Origin: Cyanobacterium sp. HL-69
GTDB lineage: Bacteria > Cyanobacteriota > Cyanobacteriia > Cyanobacteriales > Cyanobacteriaceae
DNA: 64,000 bases
NCBI GenBank assembly: GCA_002813895.1
Contig: CP024912.1
Coordinates: 310,001 to 374,000 of the forward strand
Direction of reading: 5' to 3'
Below are positions 54,473-63,318 of this stretch, one piece after another (within the stretch, counting starts at the first letter, position 1; each line of letters begins with the position of its first letter). Both the position numbers and the translations under genes were made by a program. The notes beneath the pieces were generated by a model. The model was not told the origin of the DNA and ran no database searches. It saw only the letters and a list, made by a program, of their open reading frames with translations.

Positions 54473-55768
54473 ATGAACCCCAATCCCGCCATTATGAAAT
54501 CTGTAGAACAATTAGATTATCGTGTCACGGTGGGTGATGTCGCTTCGGAGAGTGGCTTAGATGTTGCCCTTGCCCAACGGGAGTTGTTAGCCCTTGCCTC
54601 GGAGGCCGGAGGGCATTTACAGGTAGCGGAAACGGGGGATATGGTTTACGCTTTCCCCAACGATTTTCGGACTATATTACGGAATCGTTACTGGAAGTTG
54701 AGGGCGAAACAATGGCTTTCTAAGGCATGGGAGGTTATTTTTTATCTGATTCGTATTTCTTTTGGTATTCTGTTGATAGCATCTATTGTAATTTTAGCCA
54801 TTGCGATCGCCCTTATCGTGATTGGTCTTTCTGCATCTAGGGGAGATAACGATAATCGCAGTAGTAACTCTCGGGGAGGCGGTGGAATGATGTTTATGCC
54901 AAATTTTTGGCTGATGCCTAATCCTTTCTCTATTTTTAGCCCTAGATACCATCGCAATAATTACTATTATCAACAGTCCTATCAGGGCAATGTACCCCCC
55001 CAACAAAGACAAGAAAGTGAGTTAAATTTCCTTGAAAGTATTTATTCATTCTTATTTGGTGACGGTAATCCTAACCCAAATCTGGAGGAAAGAAGATGGC
55101 AAGAAATTGGGGCGGTAATTCAAAATAATCAAGGTGCGGTAATAGCCGAACAAATTGCCCCTTATCTCGATAATATCAACATCTATAACGAAAGGGATGA
55201 AGATTATATGTTACCTGTCCTCACTCGTTTTAATGGTTATCCTGAAGTGTCGGAAACAGGAGATATTATTTACTACTTCCCTGAGTTACAGGTTAAGGCA
55301 AGTGTCAAGGGAAAAAGCTCTATTGCCCCTTATCTCGAAGAAAATAAATGGCAGTTTAGTATTGCTACCAGTTCTCAAAAAATTATGGCATTTGGACTAG
55401 GTGCTGTTTACTTTATTTTGGTGCTAGTATTTTATTCCCTCACACAACAAGATATATCAGCCTTATCTCCCGATTTAGTTTCCTTTGTGGATTTTGTGCG
55501 TTTTATTTATCCTATTCTTGTAAGTTATTCCGTGGCTTATTTAACAGTACCTTTAATTCGTTATTTTTGGCTTCAAACTCGCAATAATAAAATTGAAAAG
55601 CGTAATGAAAATAGACAAGAGAGGGCTGGTTTATTGATAGAAAATAAACAAGAATTACAGCCTAAAATTAATTATGCCCGTCAATTTGCCACCCAAAAAA
55701 TTCTCAGTGAAGATGAGATGATTTACTCTACTGATCGAGATATGTTAGACAATTTACTAGAAGACTAG
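54473..55768 (+). CDS. Conserved cyanobacterial-type membrane protein with an internal repeat
   Basis: A 431-aa protein with no known catalytic motif. Residues about 15-66 (VTVGDVASESGL...QVAETGDMVYAFPNDF) look like a small helix-turn-helix-like module. A membrane helix follows (about 86-115), then a Gly/Pro/Gln-rich stretch, then a second copy of the motif (EVSETGDIIYYFPEL, about 260-275), and two more helices (about 302-320 and 340-360). The two ETGDxxYxFP copies indicate internal duplication. Preceded by AAAAGTTATTAGGAGACAAA, a good ribosome binding site. Confidence 0.75.
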   Translation: MNPNPAIMKSVEQLDYRVTVGDVASESGLDVALAQRELLALASEAGGHLQVAETGDMVYAFPNDFRTILRNRYWKLRAKQWLSKAWEVIFYLIRISFGILLIASIVILAIAIALIVIGLSASRGDNDNRSSNSRGGGGMMFMPNFWLMPNPFSIFSPRYHRNNYYYQQSYQGNVPPQQRQESELNFLESIYSFLFGDGNPNPNLEERRWQEIGAVIQNNQGAVIAEQIAPYLDNINIYNERDEDYMLPVLTRFNGYPEVSETGDIIYYFPELQVKASVKGKSSIAPYLEENKWQFSIATSSQKIMAFGLGAVYFILVLVFYSLTQQDISALSPDLVSFVDFVRFIYPILVSYSVAYLTVPLIRYFWLQTRNNKIEKRNENRQERAGLLIENKQELQPKINYARQFATQKILSEDEMIYSTDRDMLDNLLED

Positions 55769-55897
55769 GAACTCAAAGTAGCTTGGAGGGGATTAGTTAT
55801 GCTCACAATGCAATACAGAATAATCCCCCTAAATCCCCCGTGAATTCGGGGGACTTAAAAATAAAAGACAGACCCCATAACTATCTTGAAATGTCAT

Positions 55898-57250
55898 TTA
55901 TTTACTTCTCGATTTCCAGTGGTCTATATTTTTTTGTTTTTGACGGGCGATCGCCAATGCCCCATCAGGCACATCATGGGTAATGACTGAACCTGCACCG
56001 ATGGTGACATCTTCACCGATGGTAACGGGAGCCACAAAGACACTATTAGAACCAGTTTTGGTGCGATCGCCTATAACCGTAGGATGTTTATTAACCCCGT
56101 CATAGTTAGCGGTAATAGTACCAGCGCCCACATTAACCTGATCTCCGAGGGTTGCATCGCCAATGTAAGATAAATGAGCCACGTTCGTTTTATTACCAAT
56201 GGTGGATTTTTTCACCTCCACAAAATTACCGACACGACAATTTTCGCCAATATTTGCCTGTCCCCGCAAATGAGCATAAGGACCTATTTTGCTACCCGAA
56301 GCCACCTGACTATCGGTAATGGTGGAATAAAACACCTTAACACTTTCGCCAATGTGACTATTTTCGATAAAACTACCTGGTCCAATGTGACACCCTGAAC
56401 CAATAACGGTATTACCCCTTAAATGGGTTTGGGGTTCGATAATCACATCACTACCAAGGGTGACAGTATCTTCAATGGTAATGCTATCAGGGTCAATCAT
56501 AGTTACTCCTGCCATCATCCATGCTTCTTTTACCCTTGCTTGTAAAATATCATAGGCCACAGCCAATTGACGGCGATCATTAATACCATTAATTTCTAAA
56601 GAATCATCAACATCCAAAGCCATGACGGGGTTTAAATAGTCCACTACCTCAGTGAGATAATATTCTTTTTGGTCATTATTGGTGCTGAGTTTAGGTAATA
56701 CTTCTTTGAGGGCATCCCAATTAAAACAATATACTCCTGCATTGACTCGGGGATTTTGTTTTTGGGCAGAGCTACAGTCTCGATGTTCTACAATTTGTTT
56801 AACAATATTGGTACTGTCGCAAAATACCCTTCCATAACCCGTGGGGTTGGATAAATTGGCAGTGAGGAGGGTTGCTTGGTTTTTATTTTCCTTATGGGTA
56901 GCGATCAATTTTTGGACAGTTTCGGGGCGTAATAGGGGTACATCACCGTTTAAAACCAATAAATCCCCTGAAAAGTCTTTGAGGGGTTCGAGTAACTGTT
57001 GAATGGCGTGTCCTGTGCCTAGTTGCTCTTTTTGTTCGACAAATTCTACTCCTTGAAGGTGATGGAGGGCTTCTTTTATTTTGTCTCCTTCATAGCCGAT
57101 AATGATGGCGGTGCGATCGGGTTTTATCAGTTCACAAGAGGCGATCGCCCTTTCGACCAAAGTTTTATTTCCTAAAGGATGTAACACCTTCGGAAGTTTG
57201 GATTTCATTCTAGTTCCTTTGCCTGCGGCAAGTATTGCTACTGCTAACAT
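55898..57250 (-). CDS. glmU: Bifunctional GlmU: GlcNAc-1-P uridyltransferase / GlcN-1-P acetyltransferase
   Basis: Makes UDP-GlcNAc for peptidoglycan and outer-membrane glycans. The N-terminal nucleotidyltransferase domain has [20 protein letters not shown] and GDVPLLR; the C-terminal half is a left-handed beta-helix of hexapeptide repeats ([27 protein letters not shown]). The 450-aa length is normal. Confidence 0.96.
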   Translation of the reverse strand: MLAVAILAAGKGTRMKSKLPKVLHPLGNKTLVERAIASCELIKPDRTAIIIGYEGDKIKEALHHLQGVEFVEQKEQLGTGHAIQQLLEPLKDFSGDLLVLNGDVPLLRPETVQKLIATHKENKNQATLLTANLSNPTGYGRVFCDSTNIVKQIVEHRDCSSAQKQNPRVNAGVYCFNWDALKEVLPKLSTNNDQKEYYLTEVVDYLNPVMALDVDDSLEINGINDRRQLAVAYDILQARVKEAWMMAGVTMIDPDSITIEDTVTLGSDVIIEPQTHLRGNTVIGSGCHIGPGSFIENSHIGESVKVFYSTITDSQVASGSKIGPYAHLRGQANIGENCRVGNFVEVKKSTIGNKTNVAHLSYIGDATLGDQVNVGAGTITANYDGVNKHPTVIGDRTKTGSNSVFVAPVTIGEDVTIGAGSVITHDVPDGALAIARQKQKNIDHWKSRSK

Positions 57251-57387
57251 GAGATATTTTTACTACCGTTTGCCCTAGAGTATATCATTAAAGGATTACC
57301 TCCGTTGAGGGTAAAATTTTTGGGGTCGCGCGGGGAATTAAGAAACAATTGACCATTATCAATTAACACCATAACCCCACTTTGTCA

Positions 57388-58356
57388 TCAACACCTAATT
57401 ACAACAATGTGATTTTGTCTAACGGCGATCGCCCTTCCGCCCCCAAAACTAGAGGTTTGAGAACCATTAGGAGCATCAATTAAATTAACAACCGCTTCTA
57501 TTTGCTCGAAAGTGGGCATCTTAGCTAAATTTTGCCCTAAAAATAGTTTTATCACCCTTCTTTGTAAACTTAGGTGCTGATCCTGTAACTTTTTACAGTC
57601 AATAGTATCTTGATTCGTAGCTACTTCTTTTAAAATTAATTGAGCTTGGGAATCTAAAAATTCTCGGTCAGCCCTCAAAATTTCGGCAGTTTGGGCGATA
57701 TGGTTTTCCACTTGGGGATTAAATTCTTTTTGTAGATAGGGAATCAAATCAAGACGAATGCGATTACGAGCAAATTTTTTATTTTGGTTATAGCTATCTT
57801 CCCAGATAGGTAAGTTATATTTTTGGCAAAAGTTTCCTGTATCTTGACGGCTAAAACCCAATAAAGGACGCACCAACTCCACCTCATCAGTTAATTTTCT
57901 TTTCCAATATAGAGAGGTTAAACCATCACTTCCTGAGCCTCTAATTAAATTATATAAAAAGGTTTCGGTGCGATCGCTCTTAGTGTGTGCCGTCACCACA
58001 TAATCAAAACCATGATTCATCGCCACATCTGTTAATACCTGATAACGCCATGTTCTAGCTGCTGCCTCTTTTTCAGGAATTTCATCCTGTGCCGTTTCTA
58101 AATATAAATCTACTCCCCAATTACTTGCAATGGCTTCTATATGTTCCGCTAAACCCTGATCCAAAGTCCAATTATGGTCACAATGGGCGATCGCCACTTT
58201 CCACTCCCATTTATCCTCTAAATCTAGCATAAGACGAGTCAAACAAAGAGAATCTTGTCCCCCTGATAACCCGACCAAAATTTTGCTAAACTTCGGTAAA
58301 ATTTGTCTATTTTTTAAAAGTTGATGTAACCTTGCATGGTAATCACTCCATACCAT
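57388..58356 (-). CDS. tilS: tRNA(Ile)-lysidine synthase
   Basis: Modifies C34 of tRNA-Ile(CAU) with lysine. The 322-aa protein (ATG 58356) has the PP-loop SGGQDS (31-36) and the family WEDSYNQNKKFARNRIRLDLIP segment. An upstream ATG at 58392 would add 12 residues but overlaps the GTGGACAT/ATGTCCAC-like palindrome, so the shorter start is chosen. The C-terminal TilS_C domain is short. Confidence 0.92.
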   Translation of the reverse strand: MVWSDYHARLHQLLKNRQILPKFSKILVGLSGGQDSLCLTRLMLDLEDKWEWKVAIAHCDHNWTLDQGLAEHIEAIASNWGVDLYLETAQDEIPEKEAAARTWRYQVLTDVAMNHGFDYVVTAHTKSDRTETFLYNLIRGSGSDGLTSLYWKRKLTDEVELVRPLLGFSRQDTGNFCQKYNLPIWEDSYNQNKKFARNRIRLDLIPYLQKEFNPQVENHIAQTAEILRADREFLDSQAQLILKEVATNQDTIDCKKLQDQHLSLQRRVIKLFLGQNLAKMPTFEQIEAVVNLIDAPNGSQTSSFGGGRAIAVRQNHIVVIRC

Positions 58357-58428
58357 TACAGCATTCCCCTTAATAAAAATTATGGTGGACATCGTTGTCC
58401 ACCACTACCTATATTATTACTTTTCCAA

Positions 58429-58500
58429 AGCCTTTGACGAGGATTGAACTCGTGACCTCACCCTTACCAAGGGTGTGCTCTACCACTGAGCTACAAAGGC
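58429..58500 (-). tRNA. tRNA-Thr (GGT anticodon)
   Basis: Reverse complement GCCTTTG...CAAAGGC acceptor, D stem GCTC/GAGC, anticodon stem CACCC/GGGTG with loop TTGGTAA (anticodon GGT), T arm ACGAG TTCAATC CTCGT. CCA is not encoded. Confidence 0.95.
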
Positions 58501-58503
58501 ATA

Positions 58504-58585
58504 TGGGCCGAGTTGGATTTGAACCAACGTAGGCATAGCCAGCGGATTTACAGTCCGCCCCCATTAACCACTCGGGCATCGACCC
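58504..58585 (-). tRNA. tRNA-Tyr (GTA anticodon)
   Basis: A class II tRNA of 82 bases. Acceptor GGGTCGA/TCGGCCC (one T-G pair), anticodon stem GCGGA/TCCGC with loop CTGTAAA (anticodon GTA), a long variable arm, and T arm GTTGG TTCAAAT CCAAC. Three bases upstream of tRNA-Thr; the two are probably one transcript. Confidence 0.95.
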
Positions 58586-58967
58586 CTTTGTTTCACAGTT
58601 ATATATTGTAACTAATATCTAATAAAAATGTCAACATAAATTTTGGAGAAGTTAAAAACCCACAATATAGACAAATATAAATTAACCATGCCACAGATAA
58701 AGTAGATTAGATAGAAGCACAAAAACCACCATTCAAAACCTCATACTTTTATGACATTATTAAGCAACTCCATATTTTGTGAATAATCAACATTACAACG
58801 TACCCTCCAACATTTTTTACCTTAACTACTTTTTTTAAACACAGAGGATATAGAACAAAATAACTATCTCTAAAATAATGATCGCAAATGACTTAAAATT
58901 AGTGGAAGTAACACAACCTCAAAAAAAACGAAGATTGTCATCCTTCTATAACCGTTAACCGTCAATC
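58586..58967. other. Non-coding gap between tRNA-Tyr and the WecA-like gene
   Basis: 382 bases, AT-rich. No ORF of coding character, hairpin with T-run or repeat end recognised. It should hold the tRNA promoter on the minus strand and the transferase promoter on the plus strand. Confidence 0.5.
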
Positions 58968-60044
58968 ATGAATTATGAATTTGCCCCTACCCAAGAAACC
59001 TATCATCTCGTTGCCTTTTTGGTGTCCATGAACCTTGTCTTATGGTCAACCCCCATTGTCAAAACCATTGGCTTTAAAAGTGGTTATGTCGATAAACCAG
59101 ACCCCAGAAAAGTACATCGTAAACCTATTGTCAGAATAGGAGGAGTTGCGATTTTTGCCGCCGTAACCTGTTCCCTCCTTATTGTGTGGTGGATGGGCGG
59201 ATTTGGTATTTTACCCCCCGATCAAGACGCCGAAATTTGGGGCGTAACCATTGGGGCTTGTTTATTCTTCTTGATTGGTTTTGCCGATGATTTATTCAGT
59301 CTTTCCGCTGGTTTTAGGTTAATAGTACAATCCGTCGTCTCCAGTTTTGCTTGGTGGCAGGGAGTCAGGATTGATTTTCTTACTATTCCCTTTTTTGGAT
59401 TAGTACAGATAGATCAATGGTGGCTTAGTCTGCCTATAACCATAATTTGGTTAGTGGGCATGGTCAACGCCATTAATTGGATTGATGGTTTAGATGGTTT
59501 AGCCGCAGGAGTATGTGGTATTGCCGCCGTGGTGATGTTAATTGTCAGTCTCTTTATGAATCAACCCGCCGCTGCCCTCATTGCCGCTGCCCTCGCAGGA
59601 GGTGCTTTAGGATTTTTAAGATATAACTTTAATCCTGCTCAAATTTTTATGGGAGATGGGGGAGCATATTTTATGGGGTTTCTTTTAGCAGGGGTTGGAG
59701 TTATTGGACTAGCCAAAACCGCCGCCGTGACTGCTGTAGTTTTACCCTATATCATCTTGGCTGTGCCCATTGTGGATATGTCCATTGTCATTCTTTCTCG
59801 TGTTATTCAAGGTAAATCACCTTTTCTAGCCGATAAACGACACTTACATCATCGTCTTCTTGACGCAGGAATATCTCAAAGACTCACTGTTTTATTTATC
59901 TATTCCCTAACCTTATGGGTAGGTAGTTTTGCCCTGATTTTTTCTGGTTTTCCCAGCGGAGGAGTTTATGTTATCGGTGCTACCATATTATTAATCTACA
60001 TTTCTTGGCAGGTATGGCGTAATCGGCGAGTTAAAAGTGAGTAA
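58968..60044 (+). CDS. Polyprenyl-phosphate GlcNAc-1-phosphate transferase (WecA/TagO/MraY family)
   Basis: A 358-aa protein with about ten membrane helices. The DDLFSL aspartates, NAINWIDGLDGLAAG, and the HLHHRLLDAGIS cytoplasmic loop are the catalytic signature. It transfers a sugar-1-phosphate to undecaprenyl phosphate, starting O-antigen or exopolysaccharide synthesis. It is not MraY itself, because the motifs are of WecA type. Alone on the plus strand. Confidence 0.92.
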   Translation: MNYEFAPTQETYHLVAFLVSMNLVLWSTPIVKTIGFKSGYVDKPDPRKVHRKPIVRIGGVAIFAAVTCSLLIVWWMGGFGILPPDQDAEIWGVTIGACLFFLIGFADDLFSLSAGFRLIVQSVVSSFAWWQGVRIDFLTIPFFGLVQIDQWWLSLPITIIWLVGMVNAINWIDGLDGLAAGVCGIAAVVMLIVSLFMNQPAAALIAAALAGGALGFLRYNFNPAQIFMGDGGAYFMGFLLAGVGVIGLAKTAAVTAVVLPYIILAVPIVDMSIVILSRVIQGKSPFLADKRHLHHRLLDAGISQRLTVLFIYSLTLWVGSFALIFSGFPSGGVYVIGATILLIYISWQVWRNRRVKSE

Positions 60045-60049
60045 TAAAA

Positions 60050-60071
60050 AAAGGAGGGATGACCCCTCCTA
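60050..60071 (-). terminator. rpsA terminator
   Basis: Minus strand AGGAGGG / CCCTCCT arms followed by T7, 62 bases after the rpsA stop. It lies at the end of the plus-strand transferase gene as well. Confidence 0.7.
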
Positions 60072-60133
60072 TAATACTTAAGTTAGTTTGCAATAAAGAT
60101 TAATAAAATAACTTTGCAAATAATAAAACTAAA

Positions 60134-61183
60134 TTATTCGGTGACAGTGGAAGTTAATTCCTCATCGGTAGTAGTAGTTTCTTCCACTACTTCATTGGTT
60201 TCTTCTGTAGCAACATTTTCTACTACTTCAACTTCTACCGTTTCTTCTTCAACGGCAGCCGCTGCCTCTTCACGAGCTTCACTAGCCGCTGATAATTTTT
60301 CACGATATGAAGCAGCCATTTCTTCAGCTTTTTCAAACACTAAATCCCGATTTTTTAACATATCACCAGGTTCAGGCTCTAATTGCTTAGTAGATAAGGA
60401 AATGCGTCCTCTTTCAGCGTCAAGATCGATGATCATAACTTTTAACTCATCGTTAACATTAAATACACTGTGAGGAGTATCAATGTGATCATGAGAGATT
60501 TCGGAGATGTGTAATAAACCACTAACACCGCCAATGTCGATAAAGGCACCGTATGGCTTGATACCACGAACAGAACCAACTACTACTTGAGCCACTTCCA
60601 AACCATTCATCTTACGCTCTACTAACGCACGACGATGACTTAGTACAAGACGATTACGCTCTTCGTCAACTTCTAAGAATTTTAAAGGTAAATCTTGTCC
60701 GAGTAAGTCCTCTTTAGCATCTTTTGCACTAATGTGAGAACCGGGGATAAAGCCTCTCAAACCTTCAACTCTGACTAAAGCACCACCTCTGTTCGTAGCG
60801 AATACGTTGGAATAAACGGTGGCATCTTCTTGTTGTAATTGGCGGACTCTTTCCCATGCGCGCATATACTCGATACGGCGGATAGAGAGGGTTAGCTGTC
60901 CATCTTCATTTTCATCGGTAAGGATGAAAAATTCTCTGGTTTCGTTGGGTTGTAAAACCTCGTCGGGGTTATCAACTCTGTTGATAGAAAGTTCTTGTAC
61001 AGGGATATAAGCGGCAGTCTTTGCTCCGATGTCGATTAAGGCGCCTCTTTGCTCCATACTAAATACAGTACCGGGTACTACATCCCCAGGGCTGAAGTGA
61101 TAGTCATATTGATCTAAAAGAGCGGCAAAATCTTCATGGGTAAAACCAATATCGGTTTTTGCGGTTTCTGTTTGACTGACCAT
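60134..61183 (-). CDS. rpsA: 30S ribosomal protein S1
   Basis: A 349-aa protein with three S1 RNA-binding domains (GALIDIGAKTAAYIPVQE, GALVRVEGLRGFIPGS, GAFIDIGGVSGLLHISEI) and a Glu/Val/Thr-rich acidic tail. The short three-domain form is typical of cyanobacteria and chloroplasts. ATG 61183 (MVSQ...DIGFTHEDFAALL) matches Synechocystis S1; an ATG two codons upstream and a TTG eight codons upstream are less likely. Confidence 0.95.
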   Translation of the reverse strand: MVSQTETAKTDIGFTHEDFAALLDQYDYHFSPGDVVPGTVFSMEQRGALIDIGAKTAAYIPVQELSINRVDNPDEVLQPNETREFFILTDENEDGQLTLSIRRIEYMRAWERVRQLQQEDATVYSNVFATNRGGALVRVEGLRGFIPGSHISAKDAKEDLLGQDLPLKFLEVDEERNRLVLSHRRALVERKMNGLEVAQVVVGSVRGIKPYGAFIDIGGVSGLLHISEISHDHIDTPHSVFNVNDELKVMIIDLDAERGRISLSTKQLEPEPGDMLKNRDLVFEKAEEMAASYREKLSAASEAREEAAAAVEEETVEVEVVENVATEETNEVVEETTTTDEELTSTVTE

Positions 61184-61207
61184 AGGCATATTTTCAAAGG
61201 TGTTCAA

Positions 61208-61809
61208 TTTACTTAGTTTTTTGATAATTACAAATATTTCCCATATACTTACAAAGGAGATTTATAAGTGATTTGGAAAAAATAAACATAGAGATTAATT
61301 TAAAAATTTAATACTTCTATTATTGAATTTGACACAGTTTTTGGTGAAATGATTTCCCTCAGTGTTAAACTGTTGGTTTTTCACTTTCTACTGTGTGGGA
61401 TTTGGGTTAATCCCCTAAACGACAAGCCCAATCATCTAGCTTAGCATCAAACATGAGCTATTTTTTGGTTTAAGGTATATTATACAGAATTTTGAGCCGA
61501 GGATGTTGAGCAATTGGAGCAGAATGGTTATTTCTTAAGGGAATTTTTGAATAGGTGGGTGGAGGATGAAAAACTTTTTTTTAGAATCATACTAGGGTAA
61601 CTAAAAAGTTGATAATGAAAGGGTTAAATAATGATTTTTCACGAAGTGAGTAGGCATAATTAAATCGATTTAGGCAAGGGGTTTAAACCCCTTGTTCATA
61701 AGAGTCTTAATAAAATAAGAGCTATAATTAATTTCGCCAACCTACTTAAACAGTATTTGCACCGCCATTGATTCGTATAATTGTGATTGTAATCACTATG
61801 AATTGATCA
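61208..61809. other. Intergenic region rpsA-selO
   Basis: 602 bases, mostly AT-rich, with the leader and promoter of rpsA on the right-to-left side. It contains a perfect 20-base palindrome CAAGGGGTTTAAACCCCTTG (61675-61694). A 15-codon minus-strand piece (MFDAKLDDWACRLGD) near 61409-61456 may be a gene remnant but is too short to call. No RNA family recognised. Confidence 0.45.
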
Positions 61810-63210
61810 ATGACCAATCCTTTTTTTAATCTTGAATATGAACCAGCAATGGAAAACTTGGGGGAGGATTATTATGATATTGTTACTCCTGCAGAGTTTC
61901 CCGAACACATACTGAGATTTGCCAATGAATCCCTCCTTCACGAAATAAGAATTGATGCTGATTCGGTGCAAGAAAAGGACTGGATTGAAGCATTTGGGCA
62001 GTTTAAGGGTTTATGTCCGCCCCTCGCTCTCAAATACCATGGTTATCAATTTGGACAATATAATCCTTCTCTAGGAGATGGTAGAGGATTTCTATATGGA
62101 CAGGTAAGGGGGAAAGATGGTAGGCTCTATGATTTTGGTACCAAGGGTTCTGGACGTACTCCTTATTCTCGCACGGCTGATGGACGATTGACTTTGAAGG
62201 GGGGAATAAGAGAAGTTATTGCGGGAGAAACTCTCTATCGTCTGGGGGTAAATACATCTCGTTGTTTTTGTCTGATTGAAACGGGGGAATCTTTATGGCG
62301 AGGAGATGAGCCATCCCCTACTCGTTCGTCGGTGATGGTAAGATTTAGCCATTCTCATATTCGTTTTGGTAGCTTTGAACGGTTACATTATTTTCAAAGA
62401 CCTGATTTAATCAAAAATTTATTAGATCATGTGATTTTTTATTATTATCCTCATCTTTGTGAGCAGGAAAACCCCTATCGAAAATTTTATGCTGAATTGG
62501 TGGAAAGGGTAGCAAAATTAGCAGCTCAATGGATGAGTGCTGGTTTTTGTCATGGGGTTTTGAATACGGATAATATGTCTATTACGGGGGAAAGTTTTGA
62601 CTATGGCCCCTATGCTTTTATTGATAGTTATGATCCTAAGTTTATCGCTGCTTATTTTGATTATGGTGGACGATATAGTTATGGGAATCAGCCGATTATT
62701 TGTCGTCTAAATGTGGAGAAGTTACAAATACCTTTGTCGTTGGTAATGGCTTCTTCTGAGTTGGAGGAAGGGTTACAAAATTTTGATGGTTATTATGAGC
62801 AATACTATCAACAGTTTATGTTGAGAAGGTTGGGTTTTACGAATTTACCTGAAGATTTGGGCAAAAATTTAGTCACGGAAACTGTAAGTTTACTAAAGGA
62901 TTCTCAGTATAGTTATCATGATTTTTTTGCTAGTTTAAGCAATGATTTTAATGATGGTTGGTATGATAATGCTGATTTAATTTTGGAAAATCAAAGTATT
63001 AGCTCTCATAATTTTCAAGGGTGGAAAGTTTTATATCATAAGGCTTTATCTTATTTTAAGAGAGAAGATTTAACACAAATAATTTCAATGTTGGAACGGT
63101 TTAATCCCAACAATATTCCTGTGCGTCCTCTTATTGAACAAATTTGGCAACCAATTAATGATGAGGATAATTGGCAGTTATTCTATGATTTTTTGGCGAA
63201 AATTAAATAA
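61810..63210 (+). CDS. selO: SelO/YdiU-family protein AMPylase
   Basis: A pseudokinase that transfers AMP to Ser/Thr/Tyr of proteins (established for E. coli YdiU and human SelO). The 466-aa protein has NPSLGDGRGFLYGQV, DFGTKGSGRTPYSR, and HGVLNTDNMSITGESFDYGPYAF with the metal ligands in the DNMS and DYG positions. Length is near that of bacterial family members. The C-terminus has no selenocysteine or CxxC motif. Single gene, ATG start at 61810. Confidence 0.93.
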   Translation: MTNPFFNLEYEPAMENLGEDYYDIVTPAEFPEHILRFANESLLHEIRIDADSVQEKDWIEAFGQFKGLCPPLALKYHGYQFGQYNPSLGDGRGFLYGQVRGKDGRLYDFGTKGSGRTPYSRTADGRLTLKGGIREVIAGETLYRLGVNTSRCFCLIETGESLWRGDEPSPTRSSVMVRFSHSHIRFGSFERLHYFQRPDLIKNLLDHVIFYYYPHLCEQENPYRKFYAELVERVAKLAAQWMSAGFCHGVLNTDNMSITGESFDYGPYAFIDSYDPKFIAAYFDYGGRYSYGNQPIICRLNVEKLQIPLSLVMASSELEEGLQNFDGYYEQYYQQFMLRRLGFTNLPEDLGKNLVTETVSLLKDSQYSYHDFFASLSNDFNDGWYDNADLILENQSISSHNFQGWKVLYHKALSYFKREDLTQIISMLERFNPNNIPVRPLIEQIWQPINDEDNWQLFYDFLAKIK

Positions 63211-63272
63211 TGAAATAGATATTTAAAAGTGGTATGCTGATCAAACTTTTCAGCTTTGTGTAAAACAAAAAA

Positions 63273-63293
63273 CCCCCCTTTTTTTAAGGGGGG
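63273..63293 (-). terminator. DEAD-box helicase gene terminator
   Basis: CCCCCCTT / AAGGGGGG, an 8-bp stem with a 5-base loop, followed by T6 on the minus strand, 26 bases after the helicase stop. It can also stop selO transcripts. Confidence 0.8.
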
Positions 63294-63318
63294 AAAGAAC
63301 AATTTTAAGTATTTAAAA

